Source: Struthidea cinerea (Eukaryota > Chordata > Aves > Passeriformes > Corcoracidae). From it: a stretch of DNA of 64,000 nucleotides. Below are positions 24,101 to 37,622 of the stretch, piece after piece. The DNA lies in NCBI GenBank assembly GCA_013397865.1, contig VZTI01004088.1, positions 3,920,322 through 3,984,321 on the forward strand, written 5' to 3'. The stretch's first letter is position 1, and the number at the start of each line of letters is the position of its first letter. A program made the position numbers and the translations under genes. A model generated the notes under the pieces. That model made no database searches. It was not told where the DNA came from and saw only the letters and a list, made by a program, of their open reading frames with translations.

Positions 24101-27100
24101 CTGCCTGGAGAAAGGATGTCCCACTGCTGCTCTCCCTATCTGCAAATTGTCTAGGAGACTGGGGGTTTGAAACTCTTCAATGCACTACAATCATTGTACT
24201 CCCTTAATGGGGTCAATAGCCATACCATCCTTGGCTGAATTTTCTGAGGTTTTGCAGAGGTCTTTGTGCAGAAGTTAAAAGCTAAATCAATAAAATGGCA
24301 AGACAAGCATCCATCTGCTTTACCTTGTTAAATTTATTTCTGATTATCTGACTTTATGAGACCTTTTGCCTCTCTTTCCATTCAAAGGAAATTCAGGTGG
24401 TATCAAGAGAGAATAATTCCTTCCAGATCAAAGTGATTCACTGTTAGTCTACATTCTGTTTGTCTATACAGTTTCCCTAAGTTGCTATGACAGTACTGAT
24501 AAAGGAGATCTACTTCATGCTTCTATGTATTTTTTTCATTTTGGAGAATAGAGAAAGAGTGTGTCTGATCACACACTTTATTTGCTCCCTTTGGAGAAAG
24601 CTGCAGAGAAATATTTCTAAATTAAGCTGATTCAAGGTTCCTTAGCACTGTAAAAAAACAGATCCTGCTGCCCACAAGATTGAGCTTGGGGCTGCTTATG
24701 TTATGGGGAAGAAAGAGATAGCAGAAAGAATATGGGACAAGAAGTTGCACAGTGAGATAATGAGTTTGGAGAGCCAGGCTTGCTGGTTTTGCTTTTGCAG
24801 GAGGAACGGGATGCAGGGCTGACCTTTGGGAAGGAGGCACACCACCTCTTTTCTTTAGAAAGAAAAGCCACAAGAACCAGCCCCCAGGAGTTTATACAGA
24901 CTACCATAATTCTGAGCAGCTCAGCCAATTGGCTTCAAAGAAATACAAAAATTTCATTGCATTCTCTCTTTCTTGATGGGAGCTTCTCTGCTGAACTTAC
25001 ATGAAAGGCACAGCATGGGATGTAGGCTGAGGAATGACAGATACCCCTCTGCTGTTCTCTGTTCACTGTTCATGTTCAAATCTGTAACAAGGAGCTGATC
25101 TAAGGGTGGCAGTAACAGAAAAAACCGTTCAACTAGCCTCTTATAAAGGTTAGACAAAATATCATATTGGGATGTTTGGGTTTGGGTTTTTTTTGTGTTT
25201 TGTTTTTATTTCATATCAGCTGCACAATCTGAGGCTTAAAAATAAGGATGATATGTTATTTTTGTAAGTCTGAAGAGTCCCTTTGAAGGTTAATTTATCA
25301 TAAGTTTGTAAATGGCATGCCTTTTTCATGAGAAGTTGAATAATGGCCATAAACAAGTACACAATCTCCTAATTGTATCCAAGTGGTAGTAACTGATATA
25401 AGTATATAAAATGTTTTAATAAATAGCATGAGTAACTAGTTCTTAAAGGAAACTTCTTTTACAATCAGAGAGTGCTCTTTTGTATTCATTCTTGCTAGGG
25501 AATTGAAACTACAGTTGTTATCTAGATTAGGTAAATTCAGTTTTGCAATGGAAGTTTAATTTTATTTTTTCAAGATGTATGATATGAAAAAATACTAGAG
25601 TATTTAAAATTTCCCCTTGAAAAGTCATTCAGATTTTAAAGAGCAGTCACTATTAAATATTACCCACTCAGTTAAAGATGGATGGTAGTTTTTTCATCTT
25701 TGCTGAGACTGGATTTTTCCCTGCAGTCCAGAATACTTGAGTGCTTTGTCTTCTCTGGGGGGTGAAGTCCTTAATTTTCTTACTATGATATATTTTAATA
25801 TGGCACCTGCTGCTGTTCTTGGAAGTCTTGGAAGGCTTATTCACAATCTTGTTTTAAACACAGATCAAATAACAGGGGTATTGTAGAATTTTTTTTCTCA
25901 GATCTGTTTCATTGCCTACCCCTATCATTTCATATCTTAAGATGACAGGGCATGAAATTGTCTACCAATTTGCTTGTGTGGTGCCTGGTAGATCTGAATT
26001 CAAGTGGAATCCCTCCGTATTATGTTCATCATAATTAACCATTCATGTTGCATCAGCAGGAACAAGTCCTCTGAAGAACTTTCAAACACTCTTGCTTTTT
26101 GCAAGACTCAGTCATAGATTGACTACCTTATATTTTGTTAATCAGGCAGAGATGTTGCACATCTTTATCTGTAATGCCTTTTTCAGCTCTGCCTGTGTAA
26201 TCCATTCCTTTCATTTACCTCCTTTTTTCTGCCTTTCTATTCTGCTCTGCGTGCCTTTTTATCCCTTCTCAAATAAATAGTTCACAACTTTTTGTGGTAT
26301 ATTCCACAGAGTCCCAGCTGATAGTCTGTGTTTGGCTTTTATGCATACTTGAGTGGACCTTGTGCAATGGGAAAAAAATCCTGACTGGGTTTATGTGGAG
26401 TTGCTTGTGGTATAGATAAAGATAAAACTGGTTTGTTAAGTGTGTAAAGTCTCCAAAATTCAGTGCAGGATAAGGAAAGGAGTGGATAAAAAGGAGATGT
26501 TCTTGGTATTTTGAAAAACTTCCAGCTAGTTATTTGGTACCCTGATATTTCCAAATAGTCTCATTTATAGCCACAAAGATGCTTGCAAATGAGTGAGGCT
26601 CATAAAGAAAAGAATCACTAAGACATTTCAGCTCTTCAAGAAATGATGTCTGCTGAGTGTGTGTGTAAGGATGAACTTACAGTTAGAAAGCAGAGTTTAT
26701 AATCATAACCTGTAATTCTTTTCTACCTGTACCTCAAACTGCTTGTAATTCACTTAATTTCTCCCTTTCTCAGTGGCTATAGCAATACATCTTCTTCATC
26801 TTGAAAATAAAATTATAAAGCACCATTTTGTTTCTCTTGAAAAGCAGTGTAGTATGCATTTGTTGAGAATCAGTTTGGGATTCATGGACTGAAAGAACTT
26901 TTTTTCTTTTCCATTCTTTTTCTCCTTCCCATAAAAATTATTTGCACTCCTGACCCCTCTTCCATCCTCCTCATGTTCTAGTTGCTTATCAATATATAAA
27001 GTTTTGGATATGGCAATGTTTCATGCAGGGCCACTGCACTATCTGTAGCTTCTCTGCGATTAATACTCTGTCCTGTCATTTAAGTCCAGTCCTGTGTTCC

Positions 27101-30100
27101 TAATGTCAAACTGGTTTTGTTCAATATGACCAGAAAGGTAGCATTTGTTGAGTCCCACTGCCATTTCTGGAGGTATCTCCTATTAATCAAGAAGGCTACT
27201 TTGTCATAGTGCAGCTAAAGTTATCACCAAACTTTAAGTATAAAGTTTGAATAATAATGACTCCTCTTTTGTTAAATGGAGTTAACAGAGATGAATAGCT
27301 TTCCTGATGGTTTATTATATTAGTCTCTCAGAACATTGACTGATTTGTTTTTATTACCATGAAAGCTTTTGTCTTATGAAAATTACTTGGGACCACAGGT
27401 CAATGTTTTTCACGTCACATTTCTATAAGAAGTACATTGCTTTATTATACTTTGTATTCTGCCACTGCAACCTGTATGTCACTTAAATTTATTTGTCATG
27501 ATACCACTGCCAGGCTGCCATTAAATTGTTAAAGGATATTCAGGAAATGTTGTTGCAGTAACCTTTAGAGGAAGACATATGGAAATGGACTATATCTGTT
27601 AATTAACATTTAGAACTGCAAACCTTCCAAAGTATAAGGTCTGGTATGGATCACTACACATGAGCAGAATACTTAGAGGGGTGATGATCATGTTTTTCCT
27701 GAGACAACAGATGCTTCAAGTTCAAATTGCCTATCTATCTATTTAAACTAGGAGACTAAACTGTTGAAGAACAAAAATGAAGTCTAGAGAAAGATTGAAA
27801 TTTATGCCTCTCTTCTGTCCATCCACACCAGTCTCAAAAATAAAATGGCCTGTGACTCTTGTCTGTCTCAACAATGTTTAAAAATTGCAGCTCACAGAAG
27901 AACAGAGAGCATAAGGGATGCATAAGAAAAGACAACCCATGGGAGAAGCTCCTGAGGTGTTTCAGGTTAAGCTGAACTAGGGATCCCAAGTCTTGGATAC
28001 ATCACACTCCCCACTGGAGAAGGCACTGACAGAAAAGAGGTTGCTGTCTCTGAGCTAACATGCTGTGATGCTTCCCAGACATGTCCTGGGAATAAAAAGT
28101 TGGACTGCATGCAGATAAACTGAAGCTGGGAGGATTAAACTTTCCTGCTCCAGACACTGTGATCTCTAACAAGATTGGTATGTTAAGGGATATTTACAAC
28201 ATTAATTGTTCATACTTCAGGGCTGTTCGGAATTCCTGAAGCTAGAGTTCTTAATGCTGATGCCATAGTAATATAAGTACCTGAAGATGACATAATCCAG
28301 CACTGCTGAAGAAAGAGTCTCACTGCTTTTCTGCTTGTTAAACTTTCGTCTACATTGATTCCCTGACATGGTTCGGTGTGGGGCTGCACAACTCCTTGTG
28401 GCAGCATAAACTATCATAGGAACACGCTGGATTTTTGCAGGTGGCAGGAACAAGGAGCTGTGTGTACCAAAACAGGTTTGGAGTTACAGTGGGAACAGTA
28501 GTCCCTACAGGCAGCTGCTGACAACACGGAATAGGGATAAAAATAGAGTGAGGTTGAAGCAGGACATGTGCTTGTAGCCCAAGCAATTATGCTTAGGTGA
28601 AAATATACATGGATAAGTATGATATGTGTGAAAAGCAAAATGATAGACAATGAAAGGAAATCCACAGGTTAGAGAAGACAGAATTATTTGCTCTGAAAGG
28701 AATGATGTTGTCTATCAAATCTGGCAGAAACCCACAATTTTGCCAGGTTTGATCTACCTGACCTCACTGTATGTAAGCCAAAGCTGCACAACAATCTGAA
28801 GAGCCTAAAAAAATGGGAGGGGTCAATTGAATACAAGTTATTTCCTGTGGACATTAAGGTAACTGGTGGAAATTGAAAATTTGTGGTGAACTTAGACAAC
28901 AGAGTCTGATGGCTAAATCAAATTTTTGGTACTTTCCCAATCATTAGATTTCATAGATGGCACTGTGAATTTTGGTTATGTACATGTGGGTAGGTAGCTA
29001 TGCTCACAGCGCCTCTCCAAGTATTAGCTTGTTTTCCTTCTTTTGGGTTATTGCCTGGCTCAAACAGTATAAAACAGGCTGCGGGAGCTCAATAATCAAG
29101 CTTAAAGTATTCAGAGAATGCAGCTTTACAATTACGTATTTGAGAGGAAAAACTAGTGAAAGACCAGAAATACAGGACACCAATATAATTATTGTTTCCA
29201 TTGTTCTGTTGTTCACTGTTGTCTCACTAGGCGAAAACTAAAACAGAGGCTTTGGAAAGAACTGCAGTGTATCTTTCATGCAGGTTGCTTCTCACTACAG
29301 TGTATTTCAGCATCCAAAATTACACTTCTGGAAGGGTTCTTCCTACTTAATCAGCTGCTTTCATTAGAGTTGTTCTTTTTCATTATTCCTGATAAGTTTA
29401 GGGCTAACCAGAAAATCTCAAAATTTCTTGCTTTTCTGAAAGCAGTTTCTCTATGAAAGAAGTGTGGATATTGACAAGTTTTTCTTGAATTTTGGAGTAG
29501 CAGTAAACCCCTAACTTGTTTAAGTATTTGAAGTTTTCGCTTGGCTTGGATGAAATAAAAGAAATCGTAACATAGACATAGAAAAAGAGAAATTGCTTTA
29601 AGGAATATTCGAATGTAGTTCACTAACCATTAAGTATTGTTCTACTTTTCTGAGCTTAAATCTCTGCTGACATGAATCTTTTATATCCTGCAGTGCAAGT
29701 TGTACTACTTGGATAACTAATACAATTAAAGAAGTGATTTCATTAGACGTGAGAAAGTTTGGAATTGGTTGTGATTGTTGAGCAATTGAGTCTCCACTTT
29801 GTGGCAGTGGAAAGTTTTTATGTTTTAATAAATAGATATTCTTGAATGTATTCCTGAACTTGATTTTAGCCATCACTGGTTTAAAAAAAGAAAGAAAACG
29901 TAATTTGAAATGTGTTTTTGAGACAGCAGTTTGAAGGTATATTTTCTGTGTAGTAGTACATGTTGGTTCCTCTTTTTATCTGGGGCTTTTAATGTGAGTT
30001 TATTGGCATGGAAATTAGAATGAATGACATTAGATAAGATGAGCAGACAATGACAGAAGAATAAAGGGGAATTGTGACCATCACAGAGGCAGTTCTAACA

Positions 30101-30479
30101 AAACCATGGCCAAAGGTTTTCTATACCTATATAAAATACTGTGCCAAATTCAGCAACTGTTTATAGAAATTATGTGTACTGAAATATGATGTTTTACCTG
30201 GAGTAGAATAAAAGAAAATTGTTGAACATTTTGTTTGTTTAAAAAACATACTTGGGCCTATCCTAAAACCAATCACGTTTTTACCCCAAAATGGGCCAAA
30301 AAGATATGAATTTATTTTGCTTAGAACTCCAAGTTGATACTTCGATGAACTTCATGAGGTTTCTGCTGTCCTATTTCCTGAGTTTATTAAGGTCCCTATG
30401 CATTGGATTGTGGCTTGGTATCTGTTGCAGCCATCATTCCCCTAAAACGGACATATATTAGCCTTGTTTATACTCATTA
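21151..30479. other. Long non-coding interval, no gene recognised
   Basis: About 9.3 kb of mostly AT-rich sequence. Open frames do not exceed about 92 codons and none resembles a protein family. I see no CR1, LTR, RNA gene or CpG cluster. Simple repeats are a 17-base T-run at 21767-21783 and (TTTG)n at about 23665-23678. The 22.4-22.9 kb part is somewhat richer in GC but otherwise unremarkable. Confidence 0.6.
21767..21783. repeat. Poly(T) run, 17 bases
   Basis: An uninterrupted run of 17 T. Nothing next to it suggests a retrocopy A-tail: no gene-like sequence lies on the adjoining side in reverse orientation. Confidence 0.9.
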
Positions 30480-30800
30480 GGGCCCTCCTCTGATTGCTGC
30501 AGTTTTTCCCAGGTGATGGGCAGTAACCTCACAGTCATGTTGGAGATCTTTGTGGACAACTAAAGGAGCCCCTTACACTGAGTATGCCCAGTCTGTAGGC
30601 ACTTCCTGGACTACTGCTCCCTTGCTGATGATTGTCCCTCTTCTTTGCAGGAACACAAAGGTCCAGGAGCAGTTTTTGCCGGTGAAGACAAAGGCAAAAA
30701 AGGCATTTAACCTTTTCAGTGCTAGTTCTTCTCTGCCCTTCAGCACACCCGTGTTTTCACTGATCTTCCTTTTGCAGGCTCATGGACCTGTAGCATCCCT
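30480..30800 (-). mobile_element. CR1 LINE internal fragment (ORF2, N-terminal to RT core)
   Basis: On the minus strand this matches the CR1 region upstream of the reverse-transcriptase core as I remember it. Anchors are GCTCCCTTGCTGATGATTG (about 30618-30636), TCTTTGCAGGAAC (about 30641-30653) and GTGAAGACAAAGGCAAAAAA (about 30681-30700), which is the same block seen in decayed form in the old CR1 at 42771-42790. Neither the 3' end nor the 5' end is visible, and similarity fades past about 30800. There is no coding capacity. Confidence 0.65.
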
Positions 30801-33800
30801 CTTTGTGAAGTCTTTGAGCATCAGATGGTTATATCTTTCCTGATTTTGTCCCAAAATATTAACTTGTAATTGTTTATCTCCCTTTTCTTGCTTAAATTCT
30901 TGTACAATTACTTTTTGCATTTTAGCCATCATGAGTGTCATCAGGCTCCCTAAGCCAGCTGACACTTCTCTTTTTACCTGTTTTTGAGTTCATGGTGTTT
31001 TGCCTGTTGCAAATATCCTGTAAATAACAACTTGTGCAGTATTTTTCTTGTGTCTTGATTGGAAAAGAGGAAACAGTCTGAAAAAGAAAATTTCAGTATA
31101 AACAACCTGTTTGACGAAATCATAATAAAATGCAAAAGTTATTAACAGAAATTGTAGGGCTACTATCTTTAACAAAAAATCTTTTACTGCTGTTGATAAA
31201 ATGAAGTATTTTTTCTTGGTCAATTTGCTTGTTATGAATCTCTTCTCTCCCCACTATCCACAGGGAATGAACACTGTGTACCCAGACAGCCATAAACCTT
31301 CAGCTGCAGACCACTGTCAGAAGTCTATAGACCACCAGTTTGGGAAACCTCTGCTTTAAACTCTAAATGATTCAACATTTGTGTAAGTCAGACACATTCT
31401 GCTATTACGTAACTAAATAATTTCATGTCCATGTTCATTGTAATGCTAAGAGGTTCAGACAGTGTATGAACTGTTTACTCTTGCAAATTGTGTCTCTAAT
31501 AATAAGGTGAACAAACTGAAAATGTTTGTGAACTCTAAATATGTCCTTAAAATGAGCAGGAAAAGCTGTGTGCTGTTTGCAGGCTCTTAAATCCTTGCTA
31601 CAGAGACACGTTTTGTAATGTTTACGTGGTTTGAGTTGCTTTGCTTTTTTTTTAATATGAATCTTTGGCTGAAAACAGTATTGCTAAACAACTAAGGTCC
31701 TATTATATTGTTATTTAAGGCAAGGCTCAGATGTTGGTTTTTATAATGCAAATGACACGTAGAAAATATAGAGCTGACAAACACTCAGAGAATGTTTTTT
31801 TCCCTAACTAGGTTGAGTATTTCAGGCAAAGACAAATACTGGTATTTAGACTTTTACTTCCTCTGTTTCTCTGCTCTTTTTTTACTTTACAACAAGAGAC
31901 ACTATGGAAATGCAAAAGCATTACAAGGGGGAAAAATTTGACTAATATAGGTTGAAGTGTTTTATGAATGGAAACTGAAACGAAGCTGTAGAGAAATCAC
32001 TTAAGTCACTGCTGAGATGCAGTCATCTCTGATAGTGCATAAAAGTTAATTAACAGTGCAATGAACTGGAGGCAATTCAGAGAGAAACATTATTAGATGA
32101 GGATGTACAAAGAAAGTGAAATGTCTTTCAGTTTACTGACTAAGGATAGATGAATATCTACTAACATCTGCAAGTAACCTTGACAGCAAAGAGGAACAGT
32201 CTCACTGGAGATGTTCCTTGGGGTGCTCTCTCTGTGGGATTAATAGGATAAAAGAACAGGTGATCAGGTGTGATGTGAAAGACTAAGGCCTTTTCCATCC
32301 TAATGTCTGGCAGCTGTTGAGGCTGCATCCATATACGCTCTATATGCAGAAAAGAAAACATTTTTACTCATTCAGCACACTCATATAGGGCCACCTAAAG
32401 TAAATTACAGTTTTCTGTTGTATATATATCAACTGAAAGTGGAGAACAGCAAAAGCCACTGAGGACTGGATACTGAATTCCAAACTTGGATATATTTCAA
32501 GACAAGGAATAGTAAAGCCATTGTTTCGTGTATTTAAAGCTAAACTAGAACTACTGCTTAGAGTATTTTGAAACCAGTTCTATCCTCACAAAGGGGTGGA
32601 CTTGATACTCTTAATCAATCCTTTTAGACTGTATTTCTTGTTATGGGATGACAGTGTTTCCTAGTGCCAGCTCTGGGTAGGCTTACAAGATTAATAACCT
32701 CAAACATCTATTTGCATAGACTTTCCTGGTTTTATGCTGGTTAATCCTTTGCTGGAACAGTTGTGCATAGAACACGTGGTGGAAAATAGGTGATTAATCT
32801 GTGCCTACTCCTGACAGATGAATTTTCCTATCCTCAGTTTTCTTACCATTTTCTAGATAGATTTGGGATATGGAGTTTGTGAACAGTAACAGGCTACTAC
32901 TGGTGTGATCAAGGACAACTAGATTTCAAGAAAAACCTCAAATTTCCCTTGACTGCATGTCTTCTGCTGTCACTTTCTTCTCTCCCAGATTTTTCAGGAT
33001 TTTTCCTTGCTGTAGGTTCTCCATGCATGTTATATGAGTTTCTACATCACTGTCAGAATTATGGGACTTTAAAAACTTAGCCCTATTTCTTCTACTCAAA
33101 TGGTAAAATGAAATGGATCTATCTGCATCTTTATTCAGGTTAGGAATAACTGATATTCTAAAAAATAATTTCCATTCCATCTGTGATCAGTTAATGTCCA
33201 GAAGCTCTCTTTCTCTATTGATATCCAGAATGAAGGTTAAAAACTGCTGCATCTTATTTTGAATATAACAAAGTTGTAAAGCTAGGAGCTTGCTTGTTGC
33301 TTGTTTGAACTGAACCCTTGCTGTATGCCTCATAGGCTAGCCAGGCATTCAGAGTTCACATACCACTTGCTGATGTTGTGATGAGTGACTGAGGTCTGCA
33401 GGTGAAGGTCCAGGAGAATTCCTGGGAAAGTGAGCTCTCTAGCAACTGGAAGCACAGCTGTGGTAGCTGGGTGCTTTCACTTACCCATTGTTCTAGACTG
33501 TGAGCTGGCAGTCAGTTGGCAAAAGGAGACAGAAATATATTCTTGAAAACATTTCTGTTCAAATGAGTAAAAGGATAGAGTAAAAATAAAACAAGAGTGA
33601 GAGACAGGAAGATAGCATGAAAATAGCAATTTGAGTTATTGTCACAAGGGAGCATTACACATGGCATCACATAATGCATGAGTTAATCATCACAACATTC
33701 TTTGGAAGTGAAGCAGAAAAGTACAGAACATGACAAGAATTATATTCAAATGCAATGAAATCTTATTTGAAAGTTGTTTACATTTTAAAAAGTAGATCAG

Positions 33801-36800
33801 TGTATTAAGGGTAGATTAAACTGGTTTGTGAAAATTCCAGGAACTTGGCAGAATTCATTCATACAGTGAAATTGATTTGAGGCTGATATATTTTCCTCCA
33901 TAAGGTTGATTGCTGCAGGCTCCCCCTCACTGGAGACTGAGTTTTGTGCAGCATTCCTTAAGAAAGCAATGCTGGCAAACCAGGCTCCGACACAGTGAGT
34001 CAACTTAGCTCTTTGTACCGTACATGGTTCCTTCATGGGTGTAATTCGGAGAAGTGCTGGCAGAGCACAGTGGCTGCACTGTTACCTGGACCGCAGTAGC
34101 GTGACAAATTAGCACCAACCTGTGACACACAAAGCAGACCCTCCCAGCGGTGTTCCCCGCTGCTTCTGATAAGAATGACTTCACTTTGCCAAGACTGGCT
34201 GTTGTACTTAGCAGAAAGGGGACAAGTGGGGCTCCCCATGGGACCTCTCATCCTGGAGCTAAATCTAGAAGTAACCAGGAGAGAGAGAAAAAGGAGGAAA
34301 AACAAGAGCAATAAAGGAAATGATGTGAGGAAGAAAAACATGAAAGCAAAAGAGGCAAAACAATTAAAACAAAACAAAAGAAAGGACAGGAAGGTTAAAT
34401 TCACTCCCTGAGCCTGATGCATCCCTGGAGCCTCAGCAATGCAGCCCTGACCATAATGGATATCCTGGTGGAGATAAGGCATTCCCTGAAACATTACTTT
34501 TGTCATGATGCATGATGTCATCTTCTAAAAAGCGGTTGTGTGATGTGTGCTATCCAACTTTCCCTGAAAAACTGGGACCTTAGGGTTGATATGGGTGGTT
34601 ATGGGACTTAAGTGCTAAGAGTTACATATACCCCTGAAATTCATTTGACTGCTGTGTAGCAAAATCTAATTTATTTCTTTATCATCTTCCAACCATTAAA
34701 TTGCTAGAGCTGAGTTGTATAAATGCTTTAAAGAAAGGCAGCTTCTATTCACTAAGGAATATTGCAGAAAATTTGCCTTTCCAGCATGGTTATGTAACGC
34801 CCACTTATTTTAATTAGACTTTAGCTCTCAAAGTCCCACTTTTCCTAAGTGGCATGATCAGTGAAACACAGTAGAGATCTGTGATAGCAAATGCAATCTA
34901 TCTGCTCCTTTCAGCAGTGACTTCTCCTTTAATATTATGTCTCTCAGGCATGTGAGCCCCAAGCAGCTACTTGCAGTGTTGTCTATTATTAGTGCTTACT
35001 CAGAATGGGTCTTGTTCTTCAACAGAAGTGCAAGAAATGTCTGTGTAAGCATTGCATAGCTTTAATTCTCCTACAGAAGAGTGGTCCTCAGGGAGGAGAG
35101 TCAAATAAACAGCAGCCTAAACTGTACTCCAGGTAGCTGTACACCAGGAGCAGGACCAAACCCAATTACTCACAAAGTGATGCTGTTGTTAGTGTTTTCT
35201 CAGGAAGATACACCAAGCAGAGACGAGGGTTTTTTTAAGTAAGTAAATTCCAACTAATTAAAGGTTTCCCTTCCTTCCATTCCTGCTTGAAATTTTTGCT
35301 GCAATAAAGTCTTCAGCAAGCATGAGAAAGGTATCGTGATTACATCCATTAACTCCTTTAACCCTGCAGTCAACTGCCTCTTCTTCCTATGGTTTTTGTG
35401 ATGTGTCCTGCTGCAGAACATGGAGACCCATTTGGCCCGGCACTGAATGAATACAATTTCAGTGTACAAACCCAAAAAGAAAGACAAACTGTACATTTGT
35501 CATATGCTAAAAGGATAATTTGTGCATATAGGTGGCAACAATCCCGTTCTGGTTTTTGGTTCAGCATTCTTGCACTTCTAACTGAGCAGACAAAACAATT
35601 TGTTTCCATGTAATCATGGCAAGTCTACAGGAAACTTCTGATAATTGTGCTATGCTTTGTTATGATGATGAATTACTGCATGTGTTTCTGCCATACTCAT
35701 TAGTCTTACTTTGCAGTCTTCACCCTGCATGTGCACTGAGATAAATTGGACATTGAGATTAAAAGGCAGCATCTTCATGAACCAGATTGTTTTAAGGTCA
35801 CCTTTTTTATCTTGCTTTCTGACATCAGCTGCTCTTTCAAACCTGAAAATGGGAGACATCATATTTTTTTCTCTCACTGTCTGATTTAGAGACTGAATAC
35901 TTTATAAAACATGCCGTCCCTTAGTAAAAAAGCAGGAACTAATTCCAAGAATAAGTACCTTACAAAAACAAACGAAAAATCCAATCCTACATATAGATAA
36001 AATAGTCTGGGAGCAAAAAGGAAGTGTGGGCTCTGCCTGGAGAGAAGAGATATAGCTGATAAAAATTCAGTTGTACATAGATTGGTAGGGGAATTTGAAT
36101 AAACCTGTTTAGGGAAAGAGAAGAAGCAAGGTAATCATCAAATGATACAGCCCATAGCGAGCATTTGCAGCAGTTTGTTTTATCGAGTGGATTGTTTACT
36201 TCTCAGAGCAGTCACTGCAGTCAAGCAGGAAAAGAAATGCAGTCGAGCATCTGCTACATGTCTTCTTTCTCTCAGTGGACACTACAGTTTTTGCCAGACA
36301 TGACGCATGCACACAAGAGGCACGTTGTGAAGAAGCTCAAAGAATTTGCTCAGTCATCTGGCAATATCTAGTCTAAAAGAATAGCTAACTACCAAATGGA
36401 TAAGTTATATCAGGAACTATACCTGTGTAAACTGCATCCATAATCACATTTATTATGGTCAATTCCTACAAAAATGCTGCAGTGGAGAAGTTAAAAGGAG
36501 ACTAAATGCACAGAGCATGAGTAATAAGATTGTGTGAACTTTTTTAAGGAAATTGGTCAGGAAACTGATATTTACAGAACATCAAGCTGTTGGAAAAATT
36601 ACTATTTTTTGTTTAGATTCTCTTAATAAAAAGTATCTTCTCTTTTGTCAAAAATGGACTGTCAGAAGGTGAATATGTGTTTCTACATAGATGTACTCTC
36701 TCAGTGCTTCATGTGTCTTTTGTTGCCTGATGTTTCAATGTACCAAATTTGTGGTGATCTTACAGTGAGGGGGTCACCACCAAAGTGTCTGAATATACCT

Positions 36801-37544
36801 AAATACTCAAAGGCTAGTATCTGATGCCATGTCTGCCCAAGAATCTGAAACACAGGCCAGTTCCAGCTTGGATCATAGCCAAGTTTGCCGTGTACTGAGC
36901 CTGCATGAATAAACTGAGAGGTGTGAATTTTTACTTCAAGTGTTATCCTGTGATAAAGTGTCTAAATGTGTTCGAACCTGAGGTGACATAAAATGTGGAG
37001 TTAACTTATGACCATCTAAATCTGATCATATAGCTGTGCCTTAAAATGACCCTTAAGCCCAAAATCACTCTTCTGTAATGCTTGTGAAAGTAATTGCTGG
37101 TGCTTTGTGCTTGACCGGTTCTGAAGACAGGATATGCAATGCATCCTTGCACTCCTAAGGAACATATATGAATGAGCCTGTGCTGTGCTTTTCTCTTGTT
37201 AGTCTCTTGAATAGGAGGGAAACCATCCATAATAACTACTTCTTATGAGTGCTACGTATACTGTGGCAGAATCATGGTCTTTCCAGATAAAGCGGTTCAA
37301 ATTCCTAAATTCCAGAGATTCAGCTGACAACTGAGTTGCCTATATTTGCTATGCCTACCTGCAGGAGTCTGTTTGTGGCCTAAAGTCTTGCTTCAGTCAC
37401 CCCCACACAGGAGCTGCTGCCATTTCAGATGCCCTGGAGTATGCAAGGCACCTTGACAGCTCTGCAAGATGTATTGCCAACAGGACAGATAGGTTATGCT
37501 GTCCATCTCAAATGGCACTAGCTCCTTCTGTGTGGGCAATGGAT
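30801..37544. other. Non-coding interval, no gene recognised
   Basis: About 6.7 kb of AT-rich sequence with no identifiable gene, RNA or transposon. A minus-strand open frame of 162 codons at 34033-34521 encodes a Phe/Leu-rich stretch only because the plus strand is an A/G-rich tract at 34268-34395. I treat it as a composition artefact. Confidence 0.55.
34268..34395. repeat. Purine-rich low-complexity tract
   Basis: The plus strand is almost entirely A and G, mixing GAGA, GGAA and AAAACAAAA strings. On the opposite strand it yields a false hydrophobic open frame. Confidence 0.75.
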
Positions 37545-37622
37545 TGAGCCCTCCGTATCAAAGGCCTTATTAGAGTCAATAAAGATCAAGGCTGGAGTCA
37601 CTGGATCTGAGCGAGTGATTCA
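37545..37622 (-). mobile_element. Possible fossil LINE reverse transcriptase (motif A)
   Basis: The minus strand reads PALIFIDSNKAFDTEGS without a stop over about 25 codons. [VIL]F[IL]D..KAFDT is the hallmark of reverse-transcriptase motif A in non-LTR retrotransposons, including the first catalytic Asp (FID) and the AFDT segment. No other RT motif is clear on either side. I cannot assign a clade; it could be an old CR1, L2-like or RTE-like copy. A chance match of this length is unlikely but possible. Confidence 0.4.

Noticed and set aside
34033..34521. 162-codon minus-strand frame with a hydrophobic Phe/Leu stretch, like a membrane protein
   Set aside because: The hydrophobic part is the complement of an A/G-rich low-complexity tract; there is no domain, splice context or conserved flank.
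36960..36985. GGTTCGAAC on the minus strand, like a tRNA gene B-box
   Set aside because: The flanking bases do not form a T-stem and there is no A-box or acceptor stem at the right distance.
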